Shown piece after piece: positions 12,701 through 24,700 of a stretch of 64,000 bases of DNA; position 1 is the stretch's first letter; each line of letters opens with the position of its first letter. The notes beneath the pieces are model-generated. The model had not been told where the DNA came from, made no database searches, and saw only the letters and a list, made by a program, of their open reading frames with translations. Made by a program: the position numbers and the translations under genes. The DNA comes from Apostichopus californicus (Eukaryota; Echinodermata; Holothuroidea; Aspidochirotida; Stichopodidae): positions 1 through 64,000 of the forward strand of contig JAIPMN010001722.1 of NCBI GenBank assembly GCA_020650975.1. The letters are read 5' to 3'.

Positions 12701-15700
12701 ACTGACAAATAAATTTTACTCCCTCTTCCTTTTATCCTTGCCTCTCCCTCTCTCCCTTCCCCCATCCTCTAGAATCTTCCAATCTCTCCCTTATCTGTTC
12801 TTGGTTGTACCCCTGGCCAATACCTTAGAGAACGGGTGGGCAACCTTTTTGAATGAATGGGCCAGATATAAGCAGTGAAAAATTGACTGGGCCGCACCTA
12901 ACCAACGACCTGCTGTTGATTTCAAACCTTTGATTCCGAGGACTTTCAAGCAATAGGTGTGTGTGCTTAATCTGTATTCACAAAAACATAATGTCAATAC
13001 AGTACAGTTGATAATAAATGGGGATAATAGCCCTACCTGACAGCCTCATTAGTGCCGATAAATTCTAAGCAGCTAGCTCGTTTTTTGTGATGATGTAAAA
13101 AAAATAGATTGATTTTGTTTCTTTTTCTTGAGACATCTCATGGGCCGCAAAAAAACACTGGCGGGCCGCATGTGGCCTGCGGGCCGTAGGTTGCCCACCC
13201 CAGCCTTAGAGCAATACTAAGTTTGTTATTTTATTCTATATGATAAGATCGTTCCTGCTGGTCCGGTCAAACATATGCCTGAACATGTTCAAGTGATAAG
13301 AAATGTTTAACAAGTGCATGCATAGGAAAGCCATAGAAATTCATGACCAGCATACTGTACAGAATACTGTTAGGTAATCGTTTGTGACCACTAGCTCTCA
13401 ATATGTGACTACTTAGAAATTGTAAGTACAGCATAAATAAGTCACTCATTACATTGATGGCGGAGCAATAAATCTTCACAAAGCTCTGCCAAGTAATTTT
13501 GCCTTTACTTGGAACTTTCCGGGTTTATTCATCAAGAAAGTTAATAAATTCACTGTCTCATCTGTTGATTTATTGCTTATTATGAAACTGGCCCATGGAT
13601 ATTCCATACCAGCAGGTATTACATAAGTGTGTGTGATGTGTGTGGAAGAAAGGCTGCTTAGTAATATGGTTGTAAATTGTAAACATGATGTCAAAAATGT
13701 TTCTTTAGTGAATTAGGAGGAAAGATTCAATGCCATACAAAGAAATGTGCAATGGAAATTTTCCAGGGGTGGATTAAAACTTTTGAACACATTTTTAATT
13801 GTTTGTTTTTTATTAACAACAAAGCTTAGAAGGTATGTGGACAATTTAAACACATTCAGAAACGGCCACCGAGGTACAGTACATGAGAGTACACTTTAGA
13901 TAAAATGTTAATTGTGATAATTGTATTTGTAACATATTAATTGAATTCTTCTTTTGCATTCCTCTATCATTTCGATTTTCGGTGTACATTAAATATGTAT
14001 TATTTTATCTTGTTCGTCTTCTATCATGCCATTCATGTTTCCAAGTTAAGACAAAATAAAACATATTCATACACTGTCAATTGAAATGAAGGAGGAATGG
14101 AAAAAAAAATACATGAATTCAATTCAATATGTTACAAATACAATTATCACAATTTTCATTTTTAATTTGGTGTCAAAGTCGACACCTATTATTACAAATT
14201 GATCTTTTGACAGTAAAATGCATCTTTATTCATGAAGTAATGGGAGCTATAAAAAGACATTCAAGTATCTGACCGAAAACGAGAGGCTCACGTGTCATAT
14301 ACTGTACCTCATATTTGTCGAGGTATCTGTGGTAATATTTACATTAAATTAATGTGATACCTATTGAAGCCTGCTGTGTCTGTCCCACCTGATGCAGAAT
14401 TAGGACTTGGAGTGTAGGCATGTCAGCTCATTGCACAACAATTGCTGGAAAAGTGTCTTTTTAATCTTTCTACAGAAATAGATTTAACTCATCTTTATTC
14501 CAGTGAAAAAAATATATCAATATTTTCAATTATTCCTTTTATAGATGGGTAGGTATTTGTTTACAGACAGTTTTTGAGAAAGTCTGAAATTGCATGTTGT
14601 AATTGTGTTTCTTAAATGTATAAAGATAATATAAAAATAAGAGCATAATATCATATTGGACTGCCAGATTGTTATAAAGTCTTTTCAACATTATATATAT
14701 TGCATTATTGAGAAAATCCAAAGTTTTGTAAAAGTGATTTTTGGTCTGTTTTTTCGTCACAGACTCGCAAGATGTTGATCTGGATGCTTTGCTGGGTGAC
14801 TTGTGTGAGATGGAACAGAGCTTACAAGAACAGATTTGGAAAGGTTCTCAACCAACTACTAAAGTAAGCTAGGAAGAATATGTATCTTTCTTTATCATCT
14901 TTTTCTATGAAATGGATTTTTTCATTGCATAGCAAATGTTTTTTCCAAAAGTTAATGTTATAAAGAAAAAAGAAGAAAATATCATGTCTGAAATTTCCCA
15001 TTGCTCCATCAAAATTTAGAGAAGATAATTTTCACACAAAAATAAAAGAGTCACTTTCATTCATGTCATTTCCTTTAAAATGGAACAAAGTAAGAAGGGT
15101 AATGCTGACCAAATCGATATTATTCTTATTATTGCTTTTCAGACCGAGGCTGTTTCAACTGTCAGTGATTCGATGTCTCCATCATCACTTGAGGCAGCAC
15201 CTCCCCCTCCACCACCTCCACCCCCACCACCAGGAGGTGATGAGCAGAGCGGTGCATTTTTCGATGACCTCCCTCCGCCCCCTCCCGAAGAGGACTCTCT
15301 GATAGAAAGTGACTCCGCGCCCTTACCTCCTCCACCCCCGTCTATGGACACGGAAGATGGAGACAGTATGCCAGCTCCACCTCCACCCCCGCCTCCTCCC
15401 CCTCCACCAGGAGAAACGTCTTCTAAGCCAGTACCTCAGCCATTGCCATTATCAGTGTCCCCCTCGAATTCCTCGACCACCGTCTCGGAGAGCACCCACG
15501 ATGACACAGCCTCCCTGGACTCGACCAGGACAGCGAGTACCCACTCACTTCCATCTCCCAAACAAGCTACAGAGCCTCAATTCCAGACGCAAATGCCTTT
15601 CTTAGAAGTAACACCGAGCTCGCCAGCACCCGTACCAACCAGTCCAAGGTCTCCGAATAGTCCAAGTTTCCAGCCACCTCCAGTGAGTGCAAAGTATTAA

Positions 15701-18700
15701 TAATGGATTGAAGAAGCTTATTAGTGATGTAGATCGTGGCAGCTGGGTTTTGAATTGTTATTACTGGAATTAATACTGTACGTGTATTAAAGTTAGTGAA
15801 CAACAGAAACAAACTGCAAATTATAGAAATGGTTTGAAAAGGGCAAAAAAAGAGAGTTTTTGGCCAGGACAGGATTAGGGGTAGTGACCACAGAATTGAA
15901 ATCTGGTTGTCACACCTGAAATCATGATAACATTTTGTTTGATCCACAATGTACCCAAATTTTCTTCATTCTTTTCAAATTTGATATTAATTAAATTCTA
16001 CCTGCTGTTACTGGTAGGCTACTGTAAGTACTGCTGGCACTATGCAATTGTCTTAGAGATACAGTAGGTTAGAGATGTTGATAGCTGTTCCGTGATAAAG
16101 TGAGAGCATTGCGATATGTGATCATCTCTTGTGGCTGTAACTTGACACAAGACACTCAGAAGGTTTACGATTCTTAATGTTGTTGCATGGAAGTCCTGAG
16201 ACACTATGTTTCAAACATGACAGTCCCCGTAATATCGTAGGGTTAAATTGTCAAACTAATGTATAGGACTGTCCCGGGCAGTGCTGACAAAGTATAGTTT
16301 AGCCATCACTGGTTGACACTAATAGGTTTGGCTCATAACATCTCTACCTTTCTGTGACTGGAAGGACAGAGCAGTTATTTTCTGATACTAAGCAGCCACA
16401 CGTGCAGGTAGGAGAAGCAGCCACCTCCCTTATCCAGGGCTCAAACCCACCGACCTCCCAGATGGTAGGTTTCATTACCCCTAATGCCACCTCCCTTATC
16501 CCAAGGAGCTTAAACCCACCTACCTCCCAGATGCTAGATTTCATTACCTCAAATGCCACCTCCCTTATCCAGGGCTCAAACCCACCTACCTCCCAGATGT
16601 TAGGTTTCATTACCTCTAATGCCACGTCCCTCATCCACTCGACCGTAGTACTGGTTAATGGAGCTGTGATGACTAGACCTTGTTCATGTTTATCTGCAGT
16701 TGTGAACGGTTCAAAAATACAAATGTGTAGACCTTCTGCAATTCTCTGAATACACAAAGTGTTAAAAACAAGAAAAGCCTCTAATATCAAACTAGAGATA
16801 CCCTCAATTGTCAAACCTTTTGAATATTCAAGAAACGGAAAACCCTCACCATGCAACGTATCTTAATGATACCCCAGCAGGGTGTCTGGGTAATTTTCCT
16901 GAGATAAAAGCATTCAGTCTGACTAATAATAAATTATAATTAGAGTCATCATTGCCGTAATTATCCCTTAACGAGCTTTATAATGTGATAGGCTTAACGA
17001 AAAACAAACAATTACTGCAGCAGGGGTTCTCAATTACATTTCTACAGATGCTAGGGAGAACATTTGGTTAGCGCAAACGGCCAGAGAGAGCCAAATCTCA
17101 CTCTATCTTCTTGAACAATGTGCAGGGTAGGCATGTAGAATGATGCTCAAAGCTAAGAAGGCTTTTTTTTATAGATCCATATTCCCAATTAATGCAAGAT
17201 TGTGAGCTGAAATGGGTTATATTTGCGGGCCAGGTTTCGAGAGAAAAACTTGGACTGGGGTTGGCTCATGAACCACTTATCGAGAACCCCTATCTCATCA
17301 GTGATGTTGATTAGTTTGGTTTGTTTTATGAAAGTGATTAATTTATTTGTTGTCAGTGCAGACATTATTCTTGTTTCAGTATGACCTTTCTTAACATAGC
17401 TTGTAGGAAATGCATAGGATAAGCGGAGATGTGGTACTAATAATAATAAATAATAAATACCATATATTAAAGTGCTGTTATCATGAAATAAAACATGCTC
17501 AAGAGCACTGTACAAAAGAACTAATACCTGGAATATAAAATTACCAAACTTAAGAAAACCTAAAAGTAATAACAACAGCAATAAAAGTAAAAAAATGATA
17601 TAAGACAGGGTTATAAACCACAATAAAGAACATAAAAATATAAATATACATAAAAAATGGGCACAGTAATGTGAATAAAACAACAAATAAGATTAATGCC
17701 CCTACTCAAGCCTAAAAAGATAAGTTTTCAAATGCTTCTTAAAAGTGTCAATAGATGTGATATTTCTCAAGTGATTAGGAAGAGAATTCCAGAATTTAGG
17801 ACCTGCTGCACTGAACGAACAATCTCCATAAACTGTGTTTAACGTTTAAACAGTGGTTGCAAACTTTATCCTTCGATCAGCTGTGTCCCTTCTTTCTTTT
17901 GGGAAGCATAAATCTCATGCTTTTCATTTTGGCTGTTGGTATTCTCTTTTCAGGCTAACCTTTCCAAGAGTGTGAGGGTCAAATTAAAAGAGATAGAGGA
18001 CCAGTTAGAGAACGATCCATCCCTCTCTGAGGAAGAGAGGCAAGCCAAGATCAAGTCGGAAAAAATCAAAATAGCCCTGGAGAAACTGAAAAAAGCAAAT
18101 ATCCAAAAGGTAAAAGAGAGTGTTAATTTCCACTTACAGCAGGTTTTTTTTTTAAATTGATGTTGATAACATATTTTGTTTTTATTTTATAATACTAAAA
18201 TTGCATATTAATAGAGCTTTCAAACAAGCCCAGTTTCATTTCAAAATAGTGCGATAAAAGTCAAAATTGTTAACATTTTTATGTAATTTGTATTAACTGT
18301 GTTTGCAATGCCACTATAAAAAGTGTCCGGATGACGCAGTGTTGAGGACCTAATCAAGTTCTTTAAGAACTTTATACTCAGTAATCTTGATTTGGAGGAC
18401 AAAGTCCAGTGTCTTATTTTGATCAACTGTGGTCCTGTTTTGAGTTGAAATATTTATGGGCAGTTTCTTTATGTTTATCTGATATTTTTGATGAACAGCA
18501 AAGTGACTAAATATTCCTTAAATCTATTTCATAGCTAATAGTACGGGTGTTCACAGACGATGGAAGCTCTAAGACAGTGTTCCTGGACGAGACCATGTCA
18601 TGTCGGGGAGTAACCTCAATGATGGTAGAGAAAAACCATTTAGAGTATAAACCCATGTTAGCAATCCTTGAGCAGGTTCCAGATCTCTACATGGGTAAGT

Positions 18701-21700
18701 ATGTGACACTTGAAACCCTTTTATGTGACACTTGAAACCCTTGTGAATATGTGACACTTGATAACTGTTGAGAGTATAAAGCGGAGTTAGCAATCCTTAA
18801 TCAGGTTCCCGATCTCTACATGGGTGAGTATGTGACACTTGAAACCCTGTGAATATGTGACACTTGAAAACTGTTTATAGTATCAGCTTGAGTTAGCAAT
18901 CCTTGAGCAGGTTCCTGATCTCTACATGGGTGAGTATGTGACACTTGAAACCCTTGTATGTGACACTTGAAAACTGTTTAGAGTACATAGAGTTAGCAAT
19001 CCTTGAGTAGGTTCCCAATCTCAACATGGGTGAGTATGTGACACTTGTAACCCATTTTTGTGACACTTGAAAACTGTTTAGAGTATAAACTAGAGCTAGC
19101 AATCCTTGAGTTGGTTCCTGAACTCTGCATGGGTGAGTATGTGACACTTGAACATCGTTGTATGTGACGCTTGAAACTTGAGTTTGAGCAGGATTCTATC
19201 TTTACATACATGTATTTGACACTTGGAAACCATTTATAGGCTAAAACTGACCATAGGAACTATTTAGATTACACACCTGAGTTAGCAATCTTCGAACCGG
19301 TTCCTGAACTTAAAGTTGCTGAGTGTATGGCACTCAGGAATTATTGAGGATATAAACCTGCCTTATCAGTCCTTGAACAGGCGTCTTATCTTTAAATGAG
19401 TGCTTATCTGATCTTCGGGAACTACAAAGCGTACCAAAACTTGAATTACCAATCCTTGAGCAGGTTACATATCTTTACTTGATTAAGACAGTTTAACTTG
19501 CCATCCTGAGTTACAGATCCATGAAAATCCCTCGTACTCATTCAGGATGAATAGATTTGAGTTGAACTTATGCCATAAGAAAATGGTTACAGAGAAAACC
19601 AACACATTCATCCTTTGTAGTAATAATCTGTATCGTTTTCTCGATAACTGAATAAATTAAAATAAATCATTTTGAAATTTTCAATTGTTTTTTATTCATT
19701 CAGAGAGGATTGTTGAAGACCATGAGAATCTGGTCAATGATGTCTTGTTAAACTGGAAGAGAGAAACCACAAGCAGAATCCTCTTTTCTGAGAGGAAAGA
19801 AAAATATGGAATATTTAAGAACCCACAGGTACGTAATTCTAGAAATACCTGTACAAAAAATATTTAGTTGCTCGCAAACGGATGGATTCCGTCTGCACAG
19901 TAAATTTTTTAATTAATACATGAAATACACTAACACAAGAGATGGTAGAGTAACTTTGCAACCATTTTAAAATGAACTGAATGTGTGGAAATTTTAACAT
20001 ATATGTAAATTTAATAACAAGTTGCATATGCTGGATATAAAGTGACCCTCTAGATAAATTTGACAATTGACAGCCAAAAATTATTCCCATGTGAATAAAA
20101 ATGATCTCACTGTACCTCATAACAAAGCTCAAGATTAACCAACGGCACAGATACCAATTCCTATCGGTGCCACTAAACCATACTGCCATTGCCTATGCAA
20201 AATCACCTGTTACCGGCGGCAACAACTACTGTGCTACTCATGATAATCTTGATATATAAATATTGACCTATCGGCTAGATGTCTGAGAATATGTTAGATC
20301 AAAGTTTGGAGTAAAAATGTGAAATGTTCCCGTCATTCCTATATCCTTGCTTTCTCTCTTTCACTTTGAGAGAAAAAATGACTCCTTTTCAAATATTCAA
20401 TATTGCTGTTGTTTCATTTTTGAAAGCTGAAAAACTGTTGTACGGCGGTGCCCTGCTATTTTAAAGAAACCCCAAGGCAATTTAAAACTTGCCAGCCCAA
20501 AAAAAATGCTTTCTCCTTATTGATCGTTAATTTAAGCCCTGCATCAGGAGTAACTTAAAAATTACCTAGACTGATTGGCTTCGTTTGGTTAAGTGACTTG
20601 TTGTTCTTGCAAGCTGCTGTTTCCCAAAATAAAAGATGCCGCAAAATATGTTGTTGATTATAGTTTAATGCCTTAACGATCACCCAATAAATGTTTTATA
20701 CATATCTAGAATGGCTGTTTTACTCTTCAGAACGAAAGGTTAACACTCATAACCATTTATGCAGCATTCACTGAACAGATGAACTTACGGCTTATAGGCT
20801 ATGATGGATGTAATGATCTAGATGGCGAATATTAATATTACACCCATTTGGCTTTTAAAAGTAACACTCCATTAGTTTTCCAGAGCATTACACTAGTCTC
20901 TGTTATTGAAAGAATTACGTCAGGAAATAGATAAATGGTATTAAGGTAGTCTTACTAACAGGCTTGTACTCCCAATATTGCAACATTACAATTATGAGTG
21001 AATTACCCCTTGTAATAAAGTACTCGTACAAGGATCTAACTGCTTATTGAGTATAGTTAGAGTAGAGTAAAGTATCAATGCTAGATTACAAGCACATGAA
21101 GGGAATTTACAACTTGCAGGACTACTTAATACTAATGAAGCATATCCAAATTGCCCTGAATGAGTGTAAAAAGCTGTGAGTTTGAGTAGAGTAGGGTTAT
21201 GTAACGTAGAGTAGAATAGAGGAATCAATGCTAGAGTACAAGTACATGAAGGGAATTGACAACTTGCAGGACTGCTTAATACTAATGAAGCATATCCAAA
21301 TTGCCCTGAGTGAGAGTAAACAGCAGTGAGTTTGAGTAGAGTAGGGTTATGTAGCGTAGAGTAGAATAGAGGAATCAATGCTAGAATACAAGTACATGTA
21401 GGGAATTGACAACTTGCAGGACTGCTTAATACTAATGAAGCATATCCAAATTGCCCTGAGTGAGAGTAAACAGCAGTGAGTTTGAGTAGAGTAGGGTTAT
21501 GTAGCGTAGAGTAGAATAGAGGAATCAATGCTAGAATACAAGTACATGTAGGGAATTGACAACTTGCAGGACTGCTTAATACTAATGAAGCATATCCAAA
21601 TTGCCCTGAGTGAGAGTAAACAGCAGTGAGTTTGAGTAGAGTAGGGTTATGTAGCGTAGAGTAGAATAGAGGAATCAATGCTAGAATACAAGTACATGTA

Positions 21701-24700
21701 GGGAATTGACAACTTGCAGGACTGGCTAATACTAATGAGGCATATCCAACTCTCGTTATTAATTTATGATCCTCTTCTCTCTGGTCAATGAACTCTAACA
21801 AATTCGGTTAGCGGTACACCAGGTGTGATATCATTAAGACAACTGGAACAACTTTACAAAGCTGAGTAGGGCAGCTCAAATGAGCCCTGGGTAAATTGAA
21901 ATGTATTTTTTTCTTGGGGGGGGGGTGGTCAAATTTAATTTGCCACCCATCAACTTGTTGGGGTGTACACAGCAAATCTTATCCATTTGAAACTTGTCAG
22001 TTGCACAAGATTGTGACAATTAGCTTATTAGTAAGTAAGATGTTACAAGTAAGGGAGCATTTATAACTCAGTATTTCTTTTAACTGTGTTACAATTAAGG
22101 GAGCATTTATACCTCACTATTTCCTTTTAACCGTGTTACAATTTAGGGAGCATTTATACCTCACTATTTCTTTTAACTGTGTTACAATTAAGGGAGCATT
22201 GATACCTCACTATTTCTTTTAACTGTGTTACAATTAAGGGAGCATTTATACCTCACTATTTCTTTTAACAGTGTTAAAATGTAGGGAGCATTTATACCTC
22301 ACTATTTCTTTTAACTGTGTTACAATTAAGGGAGCATTGATACCTCACTATTTCTTTTAACTGTGTTACAATTAAGGGAGCATTTATACCTCACTATTTC
22401 TTTTAACCGTGTTACAATTAAGGGAGCATTTATACCTCACTATTTCTTTTAACCGTGTTACAATGCAGGGAGCATTTATACCTCAATGATTCTTTACTCT
22501 GGTAGCACATCCTTTTATGGGTTAATTTCAGAGGAAAGTAACAGTACATTTATGAAAGCGAACAGGGTACTCTCCTCTTCATTCCGTTTTTATCGATGTG
22601 CCTCATTTACCTTGATATTTCGAAGTCGTTGTATTTTAATTAGATTGCATATTATTGATGAAATGTCAATTCATATTCACATACGCTGATACTGTTGCAT
22701 GACACAGATATGCTCCTTGAAACCTTGAGTATTGAAAGTATACCGCATCTTGAGCAATTCTGAAGGTCCCCTTGGATAGATTGTCCATTGCCTTTTTCCT
22801 CGTTAGAACTACTTGCTGTCGACCAGCTCGTCGCAAGCGGCCCAACAGTTCGCCGAGAAGTCCAAGGAGGTGCTGATAAAGGAATTCTTCTCAGATACAG
22901 GAAGCCAAATTCCCGAGGTGGATGGCGTCCTCTGGATGAAGGCAGAGGGCAAGAAGTCTTGGAAAAGATTTTATTTCATCTTAAGAGCATCTGGGCTCTA
23001 TTTTTCACCAAAAGGAAAGTCAAAGGTCAGTATAAAAATGAATGTGTATCATGTGTATCAGATGATTATGTTCTTTAATACATGTGATTAAATTGTTTTG
23101 AAACCAGAAATGAAAAAGTCTAAATTTGGTTCAAGGTTATGTATAAACATGTTTTAACACCTCAAAGAAAGTTGCATATGTGAATTTAAACATATTGCTC
23201 ATTCATGCATGTATCATATTAATTGAAATGACCATTACATATCAGTTTGAGGGAGCTAAAAGATGGCAGTCCGTGGAGTTGTCGATCTCATCTCTACTAT
23301 TGGAATGGATCTACACTGACCTTTGACCTTGACCCTTAACAACTACTTAAGTACTATTTTAAAAAGTTTCCCGTTATTCTCTTCATATCTTGTGGTTTAA
23401 AGACTTTTTCCAACATACTGACAAGCAGAAAATGGCTAAATCATTTGGGCGGGTATTTGACCTATGACGTCACCAATCACCCAGGCATAAGTTTACAGTA
23501 CATGGTCAGGAACCTACCCACCAAGTTTGAACGTGATCGGACCTACAGTCTAGAAGGAGTTAGCAACACTTTTTTCCGAATGTATTTTTTAGTAAAAAAC
23601 AGTCTAGAGTTGTCATAAATACCAGTAACTGACAAGACTGTATTAGTTAACTTCATCATCAGGAATGAAAAACAACACATATGCTAGGAAATTCACTTTT
23701 CCTGTAATCAAATGGTACATGAAATACCACTGTAGATATTAACCAACTTGATTGGTTAAAGACCAGCATTGTAATATACAGCTCACAAATCCTGCTGATT
23801 TGTTGTTGGGGTGTTGGCAATGTATGAAAATGAGCAGTGACCAATTTACACTTAATGTGGAGGAAAACACAATATGGCACCAGATTAGTAGAACCTAACA
23901 AGTCTTTCGGATTTTTTTTTTCTCTTTTATTACATAACCAAATATGCAATACGAAACAGATTTTCTAAACCTTAATCCCTGATTGGATGTTATCTGGTTT
24001 GTCTTTTTATAACCAGGTTGGATCTGTAATTTGTAATACATTTATTTTGGGAACATGACCCACAATTTTTGAAACAAATCAGCAGCCTGTGAAGCCTTAA
24101 TTTCACTGATCCCTACATAACCATGATAGACAGATGCTAAATATTTTACATAAAGCTTTCTCGGCGATGTTTCTGGAGCATTTGTTGTCACCAGTTTTTC
24201 AATATTAAAGTTATAGGGGTGAAGGTACTCTCAAGTGGAATATACAGATGAGGTGATTCGTATTTATGACTTATGTGTTGTTTTTAATGTCACTCTTCCG
24301 TTTTTTCTTCAGTCTTCGAAAGATCTAGTTTGTCTGGTCGGTTTCGAGCACAATCACGTTTATCATGGTGTGAGCTGGAAGAAAAAATACAAGGCCCCTA
24401 CAGATCACTGTTTTGCAATAAAGGTTGGTAAAAACCACTCATAGAGGCAGACTAGAGGGGGGAGTGGGAGGTCAGATGGGCTACAGCCTCATACTCCAGG
24501 GTCAATAAAAGGGGGGGGGTAAAAGGGATAAATCAATTAAAGAATTATGTATTCTCATCTCAATAATATACCAAAAAGAGAAAGAGGGAGGGGGTGGGGG
24601 GAGGCAGTGACATTGTCAACAGGAGTAACCCCTGGCTCTCAATGCCCTCACAACAGTACTCAGTGTAAAATTAATCATTTTTTAAGAAAAACTTAAAATT

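Larger units (their letters stand above)
7137..14762 (+). other. Large MRL intron (7.6 kb)
   Basis: AT-rich intron. It holds a small foldback element with a 20-bp repeat near 9.52-9.70 kb, a CpG-richer stretch and possible alternative first exon at 11.34-11.75 kb, a hAT-type miniature element at 12831-13203 and a long foldback at 13871-14310. The remainder shows no supported coding or RNA gene. Confidence 0.6.
15683..17953 (+). other. MRL intron with minisatellite, hAT-like and LINE pieces
   Basis: Holds a 66-bp tandem repeat (16421-16640), a hAT-like element (17031-17291) and a minus-strand LINE 3' end (17436-17850). The first 700 bp show nothing recognisable. Confidence 0.7.
19829..22806 (+). 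other. MRL intron with two minisatellites
   Basis: Contains the 150-bp-period array at 21045-21760 and the 47-bp-period array at 22050-22485. The rest is unannotated AT-rich sequence. A possible remnant of the exon-edge repeat (CTTGAAACC.., ..CTTGAGCAATTC) lies near 22718-22760. Confidence 0.75.

Noticed and set aside
16344-16856. 170-codon minus-strand and 131-codon plus-strand frames
   Set aside because: Both cross the 66-69 bp tandem repeat; overlapping frames on two strands with no recognisable domain.
18569-19211. Three minus-strand frames with repeated peptides such as Y-T-L-N-S
   Set aside because: Antisense translation of the exon-edge minisatellite.
20992-21801. Minus-strand 269-codon frame as a gene
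   Set aside because: Explained by a 150-bp repeat whose period is a multiple of three. Kept as a repeat and finding, not as a gene.
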